Source: Bacteroidetes bacterium 4572_114
GTDB lineage: Bacteria; Bacteroidota; Bacteroidia; Bacteroidales; 4484-276
Assembly: GCA_002254335.1 (NCBI GenBank)
Contig: NIVA01000197.1
Location: forward strand, 1 to 9,484
Length of the DNA stretch: 9,484 bases
Direction: 5' to 3'
A program made the translations under genes and the position numbers. Under the pieces are notes generated by a model. It ran no database searches. It was given only the letters and a program-made list of their open reading frames with translations, and was not told where the DNA came from. Shown here in pieces: positions 1 to 5,799 of this stretch; the first letter of the stretch is position 1, and each line of letters begins with the position of its first letter.

Positions 1-280
1 AAGGGTTGCCACATTCGGGCGCGGGCTTTGGGAAGGGCCGCTTGCGGAATAATCTTCGACAATCTATCTAAAAGCGGAGGCTTTTTCTTGGGGCGGCTGA
101 ACCAGGCTTTCCGTTCTACCCGCCTTGCACCGGCTGTATTTTTGTAAAGGTGGTGCGGGGTCTTCGTACCTCAGCCTCCGCCCACCAACAAAAATATCAG
201 CCGCTGCTTCAACGGGGTGCCACTCCAATCCTTGCCGCATCATCTCACGTTCAAACAGCTTAAACACTTTATTATAGATT
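1..280. other. GC-rich stretch with no recognised gene
   Basis: The first 240 bases have about 55% GC, clearly richer than the A/T-rich gaps elsewhere in the window. A 67-codon open frame exists on the minus strand (64-267), but its translation, rich in R, P, E and A, matches no family I recognise. It has no promoter-like sequence and no obvious start context. The plus-strand frames that enter from the left edge close early: stops at about 49-51 in one frame and 67-69 in another. One of them could be the tail of a gene lying to the left, but I cannot identify it. I treat this as non-coding or as degraded coding sequence. Confidence 0.4.
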
Positions 281-317
281 AGACCTTCCAGGTTTTTAAA
301 ACCTGGAAGGTCTTTTT
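281..317 (+). terminator. Long perfect hairpin with T-run (plus-strand terminator or REP-like element)
   Basis: AGACCTTCCAGGTTTT (281-296) is the exact reverse complement of 298-313, with one base between, and is followed by a run of T (312-317). The T-run is on the plus strand, so it best fits a transcript coming from the left of the window. It also lies just beyond the stop of the minus-strand FKBP gene and could protect that mRNA's 3' end, although there is no U-run in that direction. Such CCTTCCAGG/CCTGGAAGG hairpins are, from memory, often dispersed in Bacteroidota genomes. Confidence 0.7.
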
Positions 318-320
318 TAG

Positions 321-785
321 TTAATTGGAAAAATCAACCAGTATGATATCAAAAATTAATACCGAATTGGCCGGGATACCTTCGTGGGCATTACTTCCAT
401 AACCCAGGCGGGACGGTATGAAAAAAGTAGCTGATCCACCTTTTTTCATAAGTGGTATGCCTATTTGCCACCCTTCAATAAGGCGTTGCAATTGAAAAGA
501 TTTGGGGGCATTTCCCGGGGTTTCGTCAAAAACATTACCGTTGGTAAGGCGGCCTTCGTAAAGGACTTCAACCGTTGAATTTTGGTCGGGATGCCCACCA
601 CTGCCTTCATCTGTTATAACATAATACAAACCTGATGGGTCACTCTCTGCATCAATATTATGCTGGTTAAGGTAATCCTGGATAATCTGATCGTCCAATT
701 CAGCCTGGTTATCATCATCATCCTTACTACATGCCGCAAACAATACGGCCATTAATCCCAATAAAATTAAATTTCTAATTTTCAT
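321..785 (-). CDS. FKBP-type peptidyl-prolyl cis-trans isomerase, lipoprotein
   Basis: This 154-residue protein should catalyse cis-trans isomerisation of X-Pro bonds and so help proteins fold outside the cytoplasm. Residues 1-19 form a lipoprotein signal peptide (KIR basic start, hydrophobic core, lipobox LFAAC with Cys19). The mature end reads CSKDDDD, an acidic stretch after the Cys like the export signal that sends Bacteroidota lipoproteins to the outside of the outer membrane. The FKBP domain fills about 50-153: VEVLYEGRL (72-80), NVFDE (84-88) with the usual active-site F and D, the conserved W106 in LIEGWQIG, IPSRLGYG (123-130) with the active-site Tyr, and the C-terminal strand VLIFDIILVDF. 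The start codon is the only one that gives a complete signal peptide. It lies downstream of tsaD on the same strand, but 318 bases away, so it is probably transcribed separately. The family is certain; the client proteins are unknown. Confidence 0.93.
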   Translation of the reverse strand: MKIRNLILLGLMAVLFAACSKDDDDNQAELDDQIIQDYLNQHNIDAESDPSGLYYVITDEGSGGHPDQNSTVEVLYEGRLTNGNVFDETPGNAPKSFQLQRLIEGWQIGIPLMKKGGSATFFIPSRLGYGSNAHEGIPANSVLIFDIILVDFSN

Positions 786-870
786 AATTTATTTTTTAAT
801 CAAAATATTTCACTACCTATTTTACCCGTCAAATCAATAAACACTAAAACCGAAACCTCATTTTTCTTTT

Positions 871-904
871 GACGTTTCCAAGTCCTCGTGGACGTTGGAA
901 AGTC
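871..904. repeat. REP-like imperfect hairpin, copy 1
   Basis: GACGTTTCCAAGTCC and GGACGTTGGAAAGTC face each other around a TCGT loop: TTTCCAA pairs with TTGGAAA, GTCC with GGAC, and GAC with GTC, leaving unpaired G bases. The right arm GACGTTGGAAAGTC (891-904) recurs exactly at 8990-9003, so this is a dispersed element and not a chance hairpin. Confidence 0.55.
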
Positions 905-1015
905 AGGGAAATTTCCTGTCCAATGACTCACCCTCCAAACCCGAAACCCATAACCCACAACATTTCAGGTGCTGATTTGGGCTGGTTTGCATTGATTATG
1001 TTTTGGGTTTTATAA

Positions 1016-1088
1016 GTATCATCTACGTCAATCCACGTTTGCTTTTGTTTTTATCCGTATCATCTGCGTCAATCCGCGTCTGTTTTTT
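1016..1088. repeat. Two-copy direct repeat, 41-bp spacing
   Basis: GTATCATCTACGTCAATCC at 1016 is repeated as GTATCATCTGCGTCAATCC at 1057. Both copies continue as C(A/G)CGT(T/C)TG followed by T-rich sequence. The copies differ at a few A/G or T/C positions only, which suggests an old tandem duplication or a dispersed intergenic repeat. Confidence 0.6.
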
Positions 1089-1103
1089 CGCAACACACCC
1101 CCC

Positions 1104-2120
1104 CTAAATCCCGCCCCTGGCATAGGGAGAGGCCTTTTGGTCGGTGAACTTATTTTCAATGAACTTAAAATATCCGGTCAACGCTATCATCGCTGCATTG
1201 TCGGTAGTAAATTCAAAAGGTGGAATAAAAACCTCCCAGCCCAATTCCCCTTTCATTTGGGCCATCGATTTCCTTAATCCCGAATTAGCAGAAACACCAC
1301 CGGCAATAGCAATTTGATTGATATGATGTTTTTCTGCTGCCATTTTTAGTTTTTTCATCAAAACTTTAATAATTGTATATTGCATCGAAGCGCTCAGGTC
1401 GCATTTGTTTTGTTCAATAAAATCAGCATCCACCTTGAGCTTATCGCGAAGAAAATATAAAAATGAAGTTTTCAATCCACTAAAGCTGTAATCCAAACCT
1501 GGGACACGTGGTTCGGCAAATTCAAATGCGCCCGGGTCTCCATCCCTTGCCAGTTGATCTATTATTGGGCCTCCCGGATAAGGCAATCCCATTATCTTAG
1601 CTGCTTTATCAAAAGTTTCCCCGGCAGCATCATCTATTGTTTTTCCAATAACTTCCATAAGAAAATAATCCTTGACCAGCACTATTTGAGTATGTCCACC
1701 CGAAACGGTGAGGCACAGAAATGGGAAATCCGGCACGATAAGATCCTTACCTGGATAGCTGATAAAATGTGCAAGGATGTGAGCCTGCATGTGGTTCACT
1801 TCAATGAGGGGGATATTCAGTCCAAGTGCAAACGCTTTTGCAAAAGATGTGCCTACAAGCAGCGACCCAAGCAATCCCGGGCCTCTGGTAAACGCGATAG
1901 CATCGAGCTGTGACTTGTCGATACCGGCAAGTTGTAGTGCCTGGTGTACCACGGGGATAATATTCTGCTGATGCGCCCTTGAGGCCAGCTCGGGCACAAC
2001 CCCGCCAAATTTCTCATGTACGGCCTGGTTAGCAACTGCGTTGGAACGGATAACAGTATTTTCAATTACCGCCGCCGAGGTATCATCACACGAAGATTCT
2101 ATGCCGAGTATCAAGGCCAT
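1104..2120 (-). CDS. tsaD: tRNA N6-adenosine threonylcarbamoyltransferase TsaD
   Basis: TsaD transfers the threonylcarbamoyl group from TC-AMP to A37 of tRNAs reading ANN codons, working in the cytoplasm with TsaB and TsaE. I use the ATG at 2118-2120, giving 338 residues, because the family begins MALILGIESSCDDT; an upstream start would add 13 odd residues. The ASKHA fold is clear: GIESSCDDTS (6-15), the metal-binding HMQAH (His110 and His114), SGGHTQ (140-145), DDAAGETFDK (163-172), AGGVSAN (273-279) and TTDNAAM (305-311) with the metal-binding Asp307. Length and motifs are normal, so it should be active. It is divergent from rpmG, with about 258 bases between them, and has its own candidate promoter. 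The gene is normally essential or nearly so. Confidence 0.97.
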   Translation of the reverse strand: MALILGIESSCDDTSAAVIENTVIRSNAVANQAVHEKFGGVVPELASRAHQQNIIPVVHQALQLAGIDKSQLDAIAFTRGPGLLGSLLVGTSFAKAFALGLNIPLIEVNHMQAHILAHFISYPGKDLIVPDFPFLCLTVSGGHTQIVLVKDYFLMEVIGKTIDDAAGETFDKAAKIMGLPYPGGPIIDQLARDGDPGAFEFAEPRVPGLDYSFSGLKTSFLYFLRDKLKVDADFIEQNKCDLSASMQYTIIKVLMKKLKMAAEKHHINQIAIAGGVSANSGLRKSMAQMKGELGWEVFIPPFEFTTDNAAMIALTGYFKFIENKFTDQKASPYARGGI

Positions 2121-2156
2121 TTTATTATAATAATATGCTACAAATAAAAAAGTTGG

Positions 2157-2164
2157 CAAATGTA
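2157..2164 (-). promoter_or_regulatory. Candidate -7 element for tsaD
   Basis: On the minus strand this reads TACATTTG, a match to the Bacteroidota -7 consensus TAnnTTTG, about 37 bases before the chosen tsaD start. No good TTG is seen at the -33 position, so the assignment is tentative. Confidence 0.4.
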
Positions 2165-2316
2165 GATAAAAATGGTTGATGATGAAAAGGAATGTGAACA
2201 GAGATTGATGATCAACGATTGATAAATTTTGATTTATGGAACAGGCCCGACATCATCTGAAGAATAATGGAAACATCAAAAAAAAAATGATAAGATTAAA
2301 AAATATTAAAAGAAAG

Positions 2317-2347
2317 TTGGTCACATTAAGAAATGTGTTTACTTTTG
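2317..2347 (+). promoter_or_regulatory. Promoter of rpmG operon (TTG-N20-TACTTTTG) with a dyad in the spacer
   Basis: TTG at 2317-2319 and TACTTTTG at 2340-2347 fit the Bacteroidota -33/-7 pattern with a 20-base spacer. This predicts a start of transcription near 2352-2355 and a leader of about 25 bases before the rpmG ATG. The spacer contains CACATT-AAGA-AATGTG (2322-2337), a perfect 6-bp dyad that could be an operator. Confidence 0.75.
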
Positions 2348-2378
2348 CACCCCTAAAAAATTCATAGGGAATATAAAA

Positions 2379-2567
2379 ATGGCAAAGAAATCAAAAGACG
2401 CAAGGATCCAGGTAATACTTGAGTGCACAGAGCATAAAAATAGTGGGCTTCCCGGAACATCAAGGTACATTAGTACTAAAAACAAAAAAAATACGCCCGA
2501 AAGAATGGAGTTGAAAAAGTACAACCCCATCATGAAAAAAATGACTGTTCACAAAGAAATCAAATAA
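2379..2567 (+). CDS. rpmG: 50S ribosomal protein bL33
   Basis: This is a 62-residue basic protein of the large ribosomal subunit. It begins MAKKSKDARIQVILECTEHK and continues with PGTSRYISTKN, ELKKYNP and a TVHKEIK end, all typical of Bacteroidota bL33. It has a single Cys (residue 15), so it is the zinc-free form without the paired CxxC motifs. The ATG follows an A-rich leader (GAATATAAAA) with no Shine-Dalgarno, usual for this phylum. It has its own strong promoter and is followed 12 bases later by the DUF4295 gene. In many Bacteroidota rpmB (bL28) lies directly upstream; here the upstream neighbour is tsaD, so rpmB must be elsewhere. Confidence 0.96.
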   Translation: MAKKSKDARIQVILECTEHKNSGLPGTSRYISTKNKKNTPERMELKKYNPIMKKMTVHKEIK

Positions 2568-2579
2568 AAATTTAAAGAT

Positions 2580-2729
2580 ATGGCCAAGAAAGTTGTTGCT
2601 TCGCTGCAAGCCGCCGGAAAAGATTTTGCTAAGGTAATACAGGTAGTAAGATCGAAAAAAACCAATGCTTACACCTTTAAGGAAACAATTGTCCCTAACG
2701 ATAAAGTTAAGGAACTTGTAGGTAAATAA
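2580..2729 (+). CDS. DUF4295 family protein (small ribosome-associated protein)
   Basis: This is a 49-residue basic protein: MAKKVVASLQAAGKDFAKVI, then VVRSKKTNAYTFKE, then a TIVPNDKVKELVGK end. This is the DUF4295 pattern, a Bacteroidota-specific protein encoded just after rpmG. From memory, the Flavobacterium johnsoniae ribosome structure placed this family on the large subunit and named it bL38; I cannot verify that here. It sits 12 bases after the rpmG stop in the same transcript and is closed by a strong terminator, so it should be made in step with bL33. No signal peptide or membrane segment is present. Family and gene are certain; the ribosomal role rests on recalled work. Confidence 0.9.
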   Translation: MAKKVVASLQAAGKDFAKVIQVVRSKKTNAYTFKETIVPNDKVKELVGK

Positions 2730-2756
2730 GTATGTAATTCAGGCACGAACCTGTTT

Positions 2757-2790
2757 AAAGGCCTTTTCCGATGTGGAGGAGGCTTTTTTT
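2757..2790 (+). terminator. Rho-independent terminator of the rpmG-DUF4295 transcript
   Basis: A 13-bp stem (2757-2769 with 2775-2787, three G-U pairs) closes a GATGT loop and runs into a T7 tract ending at 2790. It begins 27 bases after the DUF4295 stop, so it ends this transcript and separates it from ftsY. Confidence 0.85.
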
Positions 2791-2807
2791 ATATTTGCCA
2801 ATTTGAT

Positions 2808-2887
2808 GGTTATTAATAGTCATTGGTTGTTATTTTTGGTTATTGATAGTTATTTGTTGTCATTGATAATCATTTGACGGTTATTGG
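2808..2887. repeat. Degenerate T-rich repeat (GGTTATTGATAGTTATT-like units)
   Basis: GGTTATTAATAGTCATTGG at 2808 recurs 30 bases later as GGTTATTGATAGTTATTTG, and a third GGTTATTGG follows at 2879. The whole stretch is built from short (G)TTATT, GATAGT and CATT words. It is non-coding and lies between the DUF4295 terminator and the likely ftsY promoter. Confidence 0.45.
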
Positions 2888-2913
2888 TATAATTAGTAAT
2901 TTCAATAGTTTTG
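2884..2913 (+). promoter_or_regulatory. Candidate ftsY promoter (TTG-N19-TAGTTTTG)
   Basis: TTG at 2884-2886 and TAGTTTTG at 2906-2913 match the Bacteroidota pattern with a 19-base spacer. If used, the mRNA leader would be about 210 bases long and would contain the 16-bp tandem array at 2989-3089. Confidence 0.5.
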
Positions 2914-2988
2914 GAACATTGATATAAAATGAGATTACTTTTTTAAGGACACTTTTAAGGTTAGCAAAATATAAATTTACAAAACAAA

Positions 2989-3089
2989 AAATGACGGTTT
3001 CATCAAATGACAGTGCAGCAAAATGACGGTTCCACCAAATGACGGTTTCATAAAATGACGCGAAGCAAATGATGGTTCCATCAAATGAT
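2989..3089. repeat. 16-bp-period tandem repeat in the ftsY leader
   Basis: Six units start with AAATGA at 2989, 3005, 3021, 3037, 3053 and 3067, followed by a partial seventh at 3083. The consensus is AAATGACGGTTCCATC. Five units are exactly 16 bases and the fifth is 14. Units differ mainly in the second half (for example CAGTGCAGCA in unit 2 and CGCGAAGC in unit 5). The array ends 42 bases before the ftsY ATG, followed by A-rich sequence. Confidence 0.8.
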
Positions 3090-3131
3090 AAAATTTATTA
3101 AAAGCAAAATAATAAAATAAAAATAAAAGCC

Positions 3132-3996
3132 ATGGGATTCTTTTCCGTTTTTTCAAAAAAGAAAAAAGAGAAACTTGACGAGGGACTCCAAAAGACCAAG
3201 AGCAGTGTTTTTTCTAAATTATCCAAAGCCGTTGTTGGTAAGTCCAGGGTTGACGATGAAGTGCTGGACAACCTTGAGGAAATTTTGGTTACTTCAGATG
3301 TTGGGGTTACCACTACATTAAAAATCATCGAACGGATAGAAGAGAGGGTGGCCCGCGATAAATACCTTGGCACAGCCGAACTAAACAGGATACTGAAGGA
3401 AGAAATTGCGGCCCTGCTGGCCAAAAATGATAAGGGCGAATTATTGGGGTTCGATTTTCCGAAAAGGGAAACCCCGTATGTAATAATGGTTGTTGGCGTA
3501 AACGGTGTTGGCAAGACCACTACTATCGGCAAATTGGCATACCAGTTTAAGGAGGCCGGGAAATCGGTTGTTTTGGGAGCTGCCGATACTTTTAGGGCGG
3601 CGGCGGTTGACCAGCTCATAATATGGGCAGAAAGGGCCGGGGTGCCAATTGTTTCGCAAGGTATGGGCGCCGACCCCGCCTCTGTTGCATTTGATACCTT
3701 ACAATCGGCGGTGGCCAACCATAACGATGTTGTTATTATTGATACTGCCGGACGGCTGCACAACAAAATCAATTTGATGAAGGAATTGACAAAAATTAAA
3801 AATGTAATGCAAAAGGTTATCCCCGATGCCCCACATGAAATTTTGTTGATCCTGGATGCCTCCACCGGGCAAAACGCCATTGAACAGGCAAAGCCAGTTT
3901 AAAATCCCCGTTAAATATATTGGTATTGGCGAAGGCAAGAAAGACCTGCAACTATTTAATAAATTTGAGTTTGTTGATTCGCTTTTTAATGAATGA
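3132..3996 (+). pseudogene. ftsY: ftsY, signal recognition particle receptor, broken by an internal deletion
   Basis: FtsY is the SRP receptor GTPase that docks ribosome-SRP complexes at the inner membrane. Codons 1-254 are a normal FtsY: a Lys-rich start (8-14), the helical N domain, P-loop GVNGVGKTTT (122-131), DTFRAAAVDQL (152-162), DTAGR (204-208) and LDASTGQNAIEQAK (241-254). After AAG at 3891-3893 the frame hits a stop within three codons. One base later the true C-terminus resumes in another frame (3895-3996): QFKIPVKYIGIGEG, then DLQLFNKFEF, ending FVDSLFNE. Compared with the family, about 30 codons between EQAK and QFKIPVK are absent, including the TKLD (G4) motif and the following GG loop. 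With them the protein would be 317 residues, the usual length. As written the product is a 256-residue truncated, inactive GTPase. This may be an assembly or sequencing fault, since ftsY is essential in most bacteria. Confidence 0.9.
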
Positions 3997-4001
3997 TTCC
4001 G

Positions 4002-4120
4002 GTCTAAAAAGCTGTCAGACAGTTATTTTCTATATTACACACAGAAGCTAAAGTATTATTTTTCTAACTTTTAATCTAAACTGTCTGACAGCTATTCACC
4101 CAAATATTTGCTTTTTAGAC
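4002..4120. repeat. 23-bp inverted repeat with one interrupted arm (MITE-like or regulatory)
   Basis: The left arm (4002-4024) is GTCTAAAAA-GC-TGTCAGACAGTT. Its reverse complement lies on the right as AACTGTCTGACAGC (4079-4092) plus GCTTTTTAGAC (4110-4120), split by 17 bases (4093-4109). Removing that insert would give a continuous 23-bp match. Each arm also holds its own palindrome, CTGTCAGACAG on the left and CTGTCTGACAG on the right. No flanking target-site duplication is obvious. Confidence 0.7.
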
Positions 4121-4137
4121 TGAACTCATGAGTAAGA

Positions 4138-4172
4138 TTGAAAGTGGCATTAAACTGAGAAATCTAACTTTG
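4138..4172 (+). promoter_or_regulatory. Possible rimO promoter
   Basis: TAACTTTG at 4165-4172 matches TAnnTTTG. The nearest TTG (4138-4140) leaves a 24-base spacer, longer than usual. It would give a leader of about 115 bases before rimO. This is weak evidence only. Confidence 0.25.
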
Positions 4173-4294
4173 GGTTGATTCTTATTCTTTTACTGAAACT
4201 TGATATTGGTTGCTTTCGATAGTGACCTGCCTTACCATCGTATTTGTATTCTTAAAAGTTAGGAATAGGGCTTGTTTAATTACAAAGTTAGAAC

Positions 4295-5602
4295 ATGAAA
4301 ACCAAACATTCCATAAAAGATTTACAGGTCATCACCTTAGGCTGTTCAAAAAACCTTGTCGATTCCCAGGTACTGATGCGACAGTTACAGGCCGGTGGCT
4401 ACAAGGTTTACGATGAAAATTCAACAACCAGGCCCCAGGCTGTTATTATCAATACCTGTGGATTTATTAACGATGCCAAAGAGGAATCCATAGAAACTAT
4501 TTTGGATTACGCCCGTGCCCGCAAGAACGGCGATATAGAAAAGCTGGTGGTTATGGGATGTTTGTCGCAGCGTTACAAAAAAGACCTGAAAAATGAAATT
4601 CACGAAGTTGACGAATTCTTCGGGGTATCCGACCTGAAGAATATCCTCAACACATTTCAAACAGACTATAAAACTGAGTTGATGGGTGAACGGACTTTAC
4701 CCCGACCGGCGCATTATGCATACCTTAAAATTTCGGAGGGTTGCGACAGGACGTGTTCCTTTTGTGCAATACCTTTGATCAGGGGCAAACATATTTCAAA
4801 GCCCATTGACGAACTGGTTAAAGAAGCTGAATTTCTTGCTTCACAGGGAGTAAATGAATTGATGCTTATTGCCCAGGAGTTGAATTATTATGGGCTTGAT
4901 CTTTACAAAAAAAGGATGCTCGCCGATTTGCTGAAGGAGCTGGTAAAAGTTGATGGCATCGAATGGATCAGGTTGCATTACGCTTATCCGGTAGGTTTAA
5001 CAGATGATGTCCTTGAGTTGATCAGCAACCATCCGAAAATTTGCAAATACCTGGATATTCCGCTCCAACACATCAGCGATCCTATTTTGAAGTCGATGCG
5101 ACGGGGGCATACGGGTGAGGAAACACATAAGGTTATCCAGGCAATCAGGGAAAAAGTCCCCGGCATTGCCCTTCGCACAACCCTGATTGTTGGTTACCCC
5201 GGTGAAACCGAAAAACATTTTGAAGAACTGTTAGATTTTGTAAAAGCCTCTAAATTTGAACGTCTTGGTGTTTTTACTTATTCGCATGAAGAAGATACGG
5301 CAGCTTATAAATTAGAGGACGATGTTCCTGAAGAGGTTAAGCAGGGGCGGGCCGCTATCCTGATGGATGAGCAGCAAAAAATCTCACTTGAACTAAACGA
5401 GGCAAAAATCGGTAAATCCTACAAGGTGACAATAGACAGGAAAGAAGGGGGATTCTGGGTCGCCAGGAGTGAGTTTGATTCACCTGATGTGGATAATGAG
5501 ATTTTGATCCCTTCGGATGGGCCTTTGGAAATTGGCAGCTTTTACCTTGCAAAAATCATTAGTGCCGAACCTTTTGATTTGATAGCGGAAGTAACGGGGT
5601 AG
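4295..5602 (+). CDS. rimO: Ribosomal protein uS12 methylthiotransferase RimO
   Basis: RimO is a radical-SAM enzyme that adds a methylthio group to the conserved Asp of ribosomal protein uS12, near the decoding centre. The 435-residue protein is complete. Its N-terminal methylthiotransferase domain carries the three cluster Cys residues C17 (TLGCSKN), C55 (NTCGF) and C89 (MGCLSQ). The radical-SAM motif is C150-x3-C154-x2-C157 in SEGCDRTCSFCAIP, followed by RGKHIS. Later motifs include LDIPLQH, RRGHT, RTTLIVGYPGE and FTYSHEEDT. The last 70 or so residues form a TRAM RNA-binding domain (GKSYKVTIDRKEGGFWVARS onwards). The LGCSKN and RRGHT signatures distinguish RimO from MiaB. The ATG at 4295 follows A/T-rich sequence with no Shine-Dalgarno. 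The stop (TAG, 5600-5602) runs straight into a minisatellite. Confidence 0.97.
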   Translation: MKTKHSIKDLQVITLGCSKNLVDSQVLMRQLQAGGYKVYDENSTTRPQAVIINTCGFINDAKEESIETILDYARARKNGDIEKLVVMGCLSQRYKKDLKNEIHEVDEFFGVSDLKNILNTFQTDYKTELMGERTLPRPAHYAYLKISEGCDRTCSFCAIPLIRGKHISKPIDELVKEAEFLASQGVNELMLIAQELNYYGLDLYKKRMLADLLKELVKVDGIEWIRLHYAYPVGLTDDVLELISNHPKICKYLDIPLQHISDPILKSMRRGHTGEETHKVIQAIREKVPGIALRTTLIVGYPGETEKHFEELLDFVKASKFERLGVFTYSHEEDTAAYKLEDDVPEEVKQGRAAILMDEQQKISLELNEAKIGKSYKVTIDRKEGGFWVARSEFDSPDVDNEILIPSDGPLEIGSFYLAKIISAEPFDLIAEVTG

Positions 5603-5607
5603 TGGAG

Positions 5608-5799
5608 GGGTGGGGAAATGGAAAGTTGGAAGGTTGGGGAAATGGAAAGTTGGAAGGTTGGGGAAATGGAAAGTTGGAAGGTTGGGGAAATGGAAAGTTG
5701 GAAGGTTGGAGAAATGGAAAGTTGGAAGGTTGGAGAGATGGAAAGTTGGAAGGTTGGAGTGATGGAGTAGGGGAGGGGTGGAGCAGTGGGGTAGGAGAA
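5608..5799. repeat. 24-bp minisatellite, eight units
   Basis: The unit is three 8-base blocks, GGTTGGGG, AAATGGAA and AGTTGGAA. Eight consecutive 24-base units start at 5608 and run to 5799. Units 2-4 are identical, unit 1 has one change, units 5 and 6 carry one and two changes, and units 7-8 are strongly degenerate while keeping the period. All changes are purine-preserving or nearly so, giving a strong G/A-T strand bias. The period is a multiple of three, so one frame stays open with an EGWGNGKL octapeptide. It begins six bases after the rimO stop, and the open frame would start at a GTG overlapping that stop. I see no sign that it is translated. Confidence 0.9.

Larger units (their letters stand above)
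786..1103. other. Gene-free gap rich in short repeats between tsaD and the FKBP gene
   Basis: No coding frame is credible here. The gap holds a hairpin-forming repeat (871-904), the palindrome GGAAATTTCC just after it, a C/A-rich stretch at about 930-960 (CCCGAAACCCATAACCCAC), and a two-copy direct repeat (1016-1088). The promoter of the FKBP gene should lie in the part next to 785, but I see no clean TAnnTTTG match there on the minus strand. Confidence 0.6.
3997..4294. other. Gap between ftsY and rimO with a large inverted repeat
   Basis: No credible gene is present. The first 120 bases are occupied by an inverted-repeat element (4002-4120), and the rest is A/T-rich sequence with one possible promoter. 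A 68-codon frame starting with TTG at 4210 runs into rimO in another frame and resembles nothing known. In many Bacteroidota ftsY and rimO lie much closer together, so this gap looks enlarged by inserted sequence. Confidence 0.55.

Noticed and set aside
2989..3089. Array considered as CRISPR
   Set aside because: Units are 16 bases with no spacers, the repeats are contiguous and imperfect, and no cas genes are in the window.
3098..3880. 260-codon open frame on the minus strand
   Set aside because: It lies opposite ftsY and shows low-complexity Ser/Phe/Thr wording. The plus strand has clear FtsY motifs, so this is a shadow frame.
3894..3900. Programmed frameshift in ftsY
   Set aside because: A frame change alone cannot explain it, because about 30 conserved codons including TKLD are absent. 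There is also no slippery heptamer at the junction.
4210..4416. 68-codon plus-strand frame before rimO
   Set aside because: It starts at a TTG and runs into rimO in a different frame, with no recognisable content.
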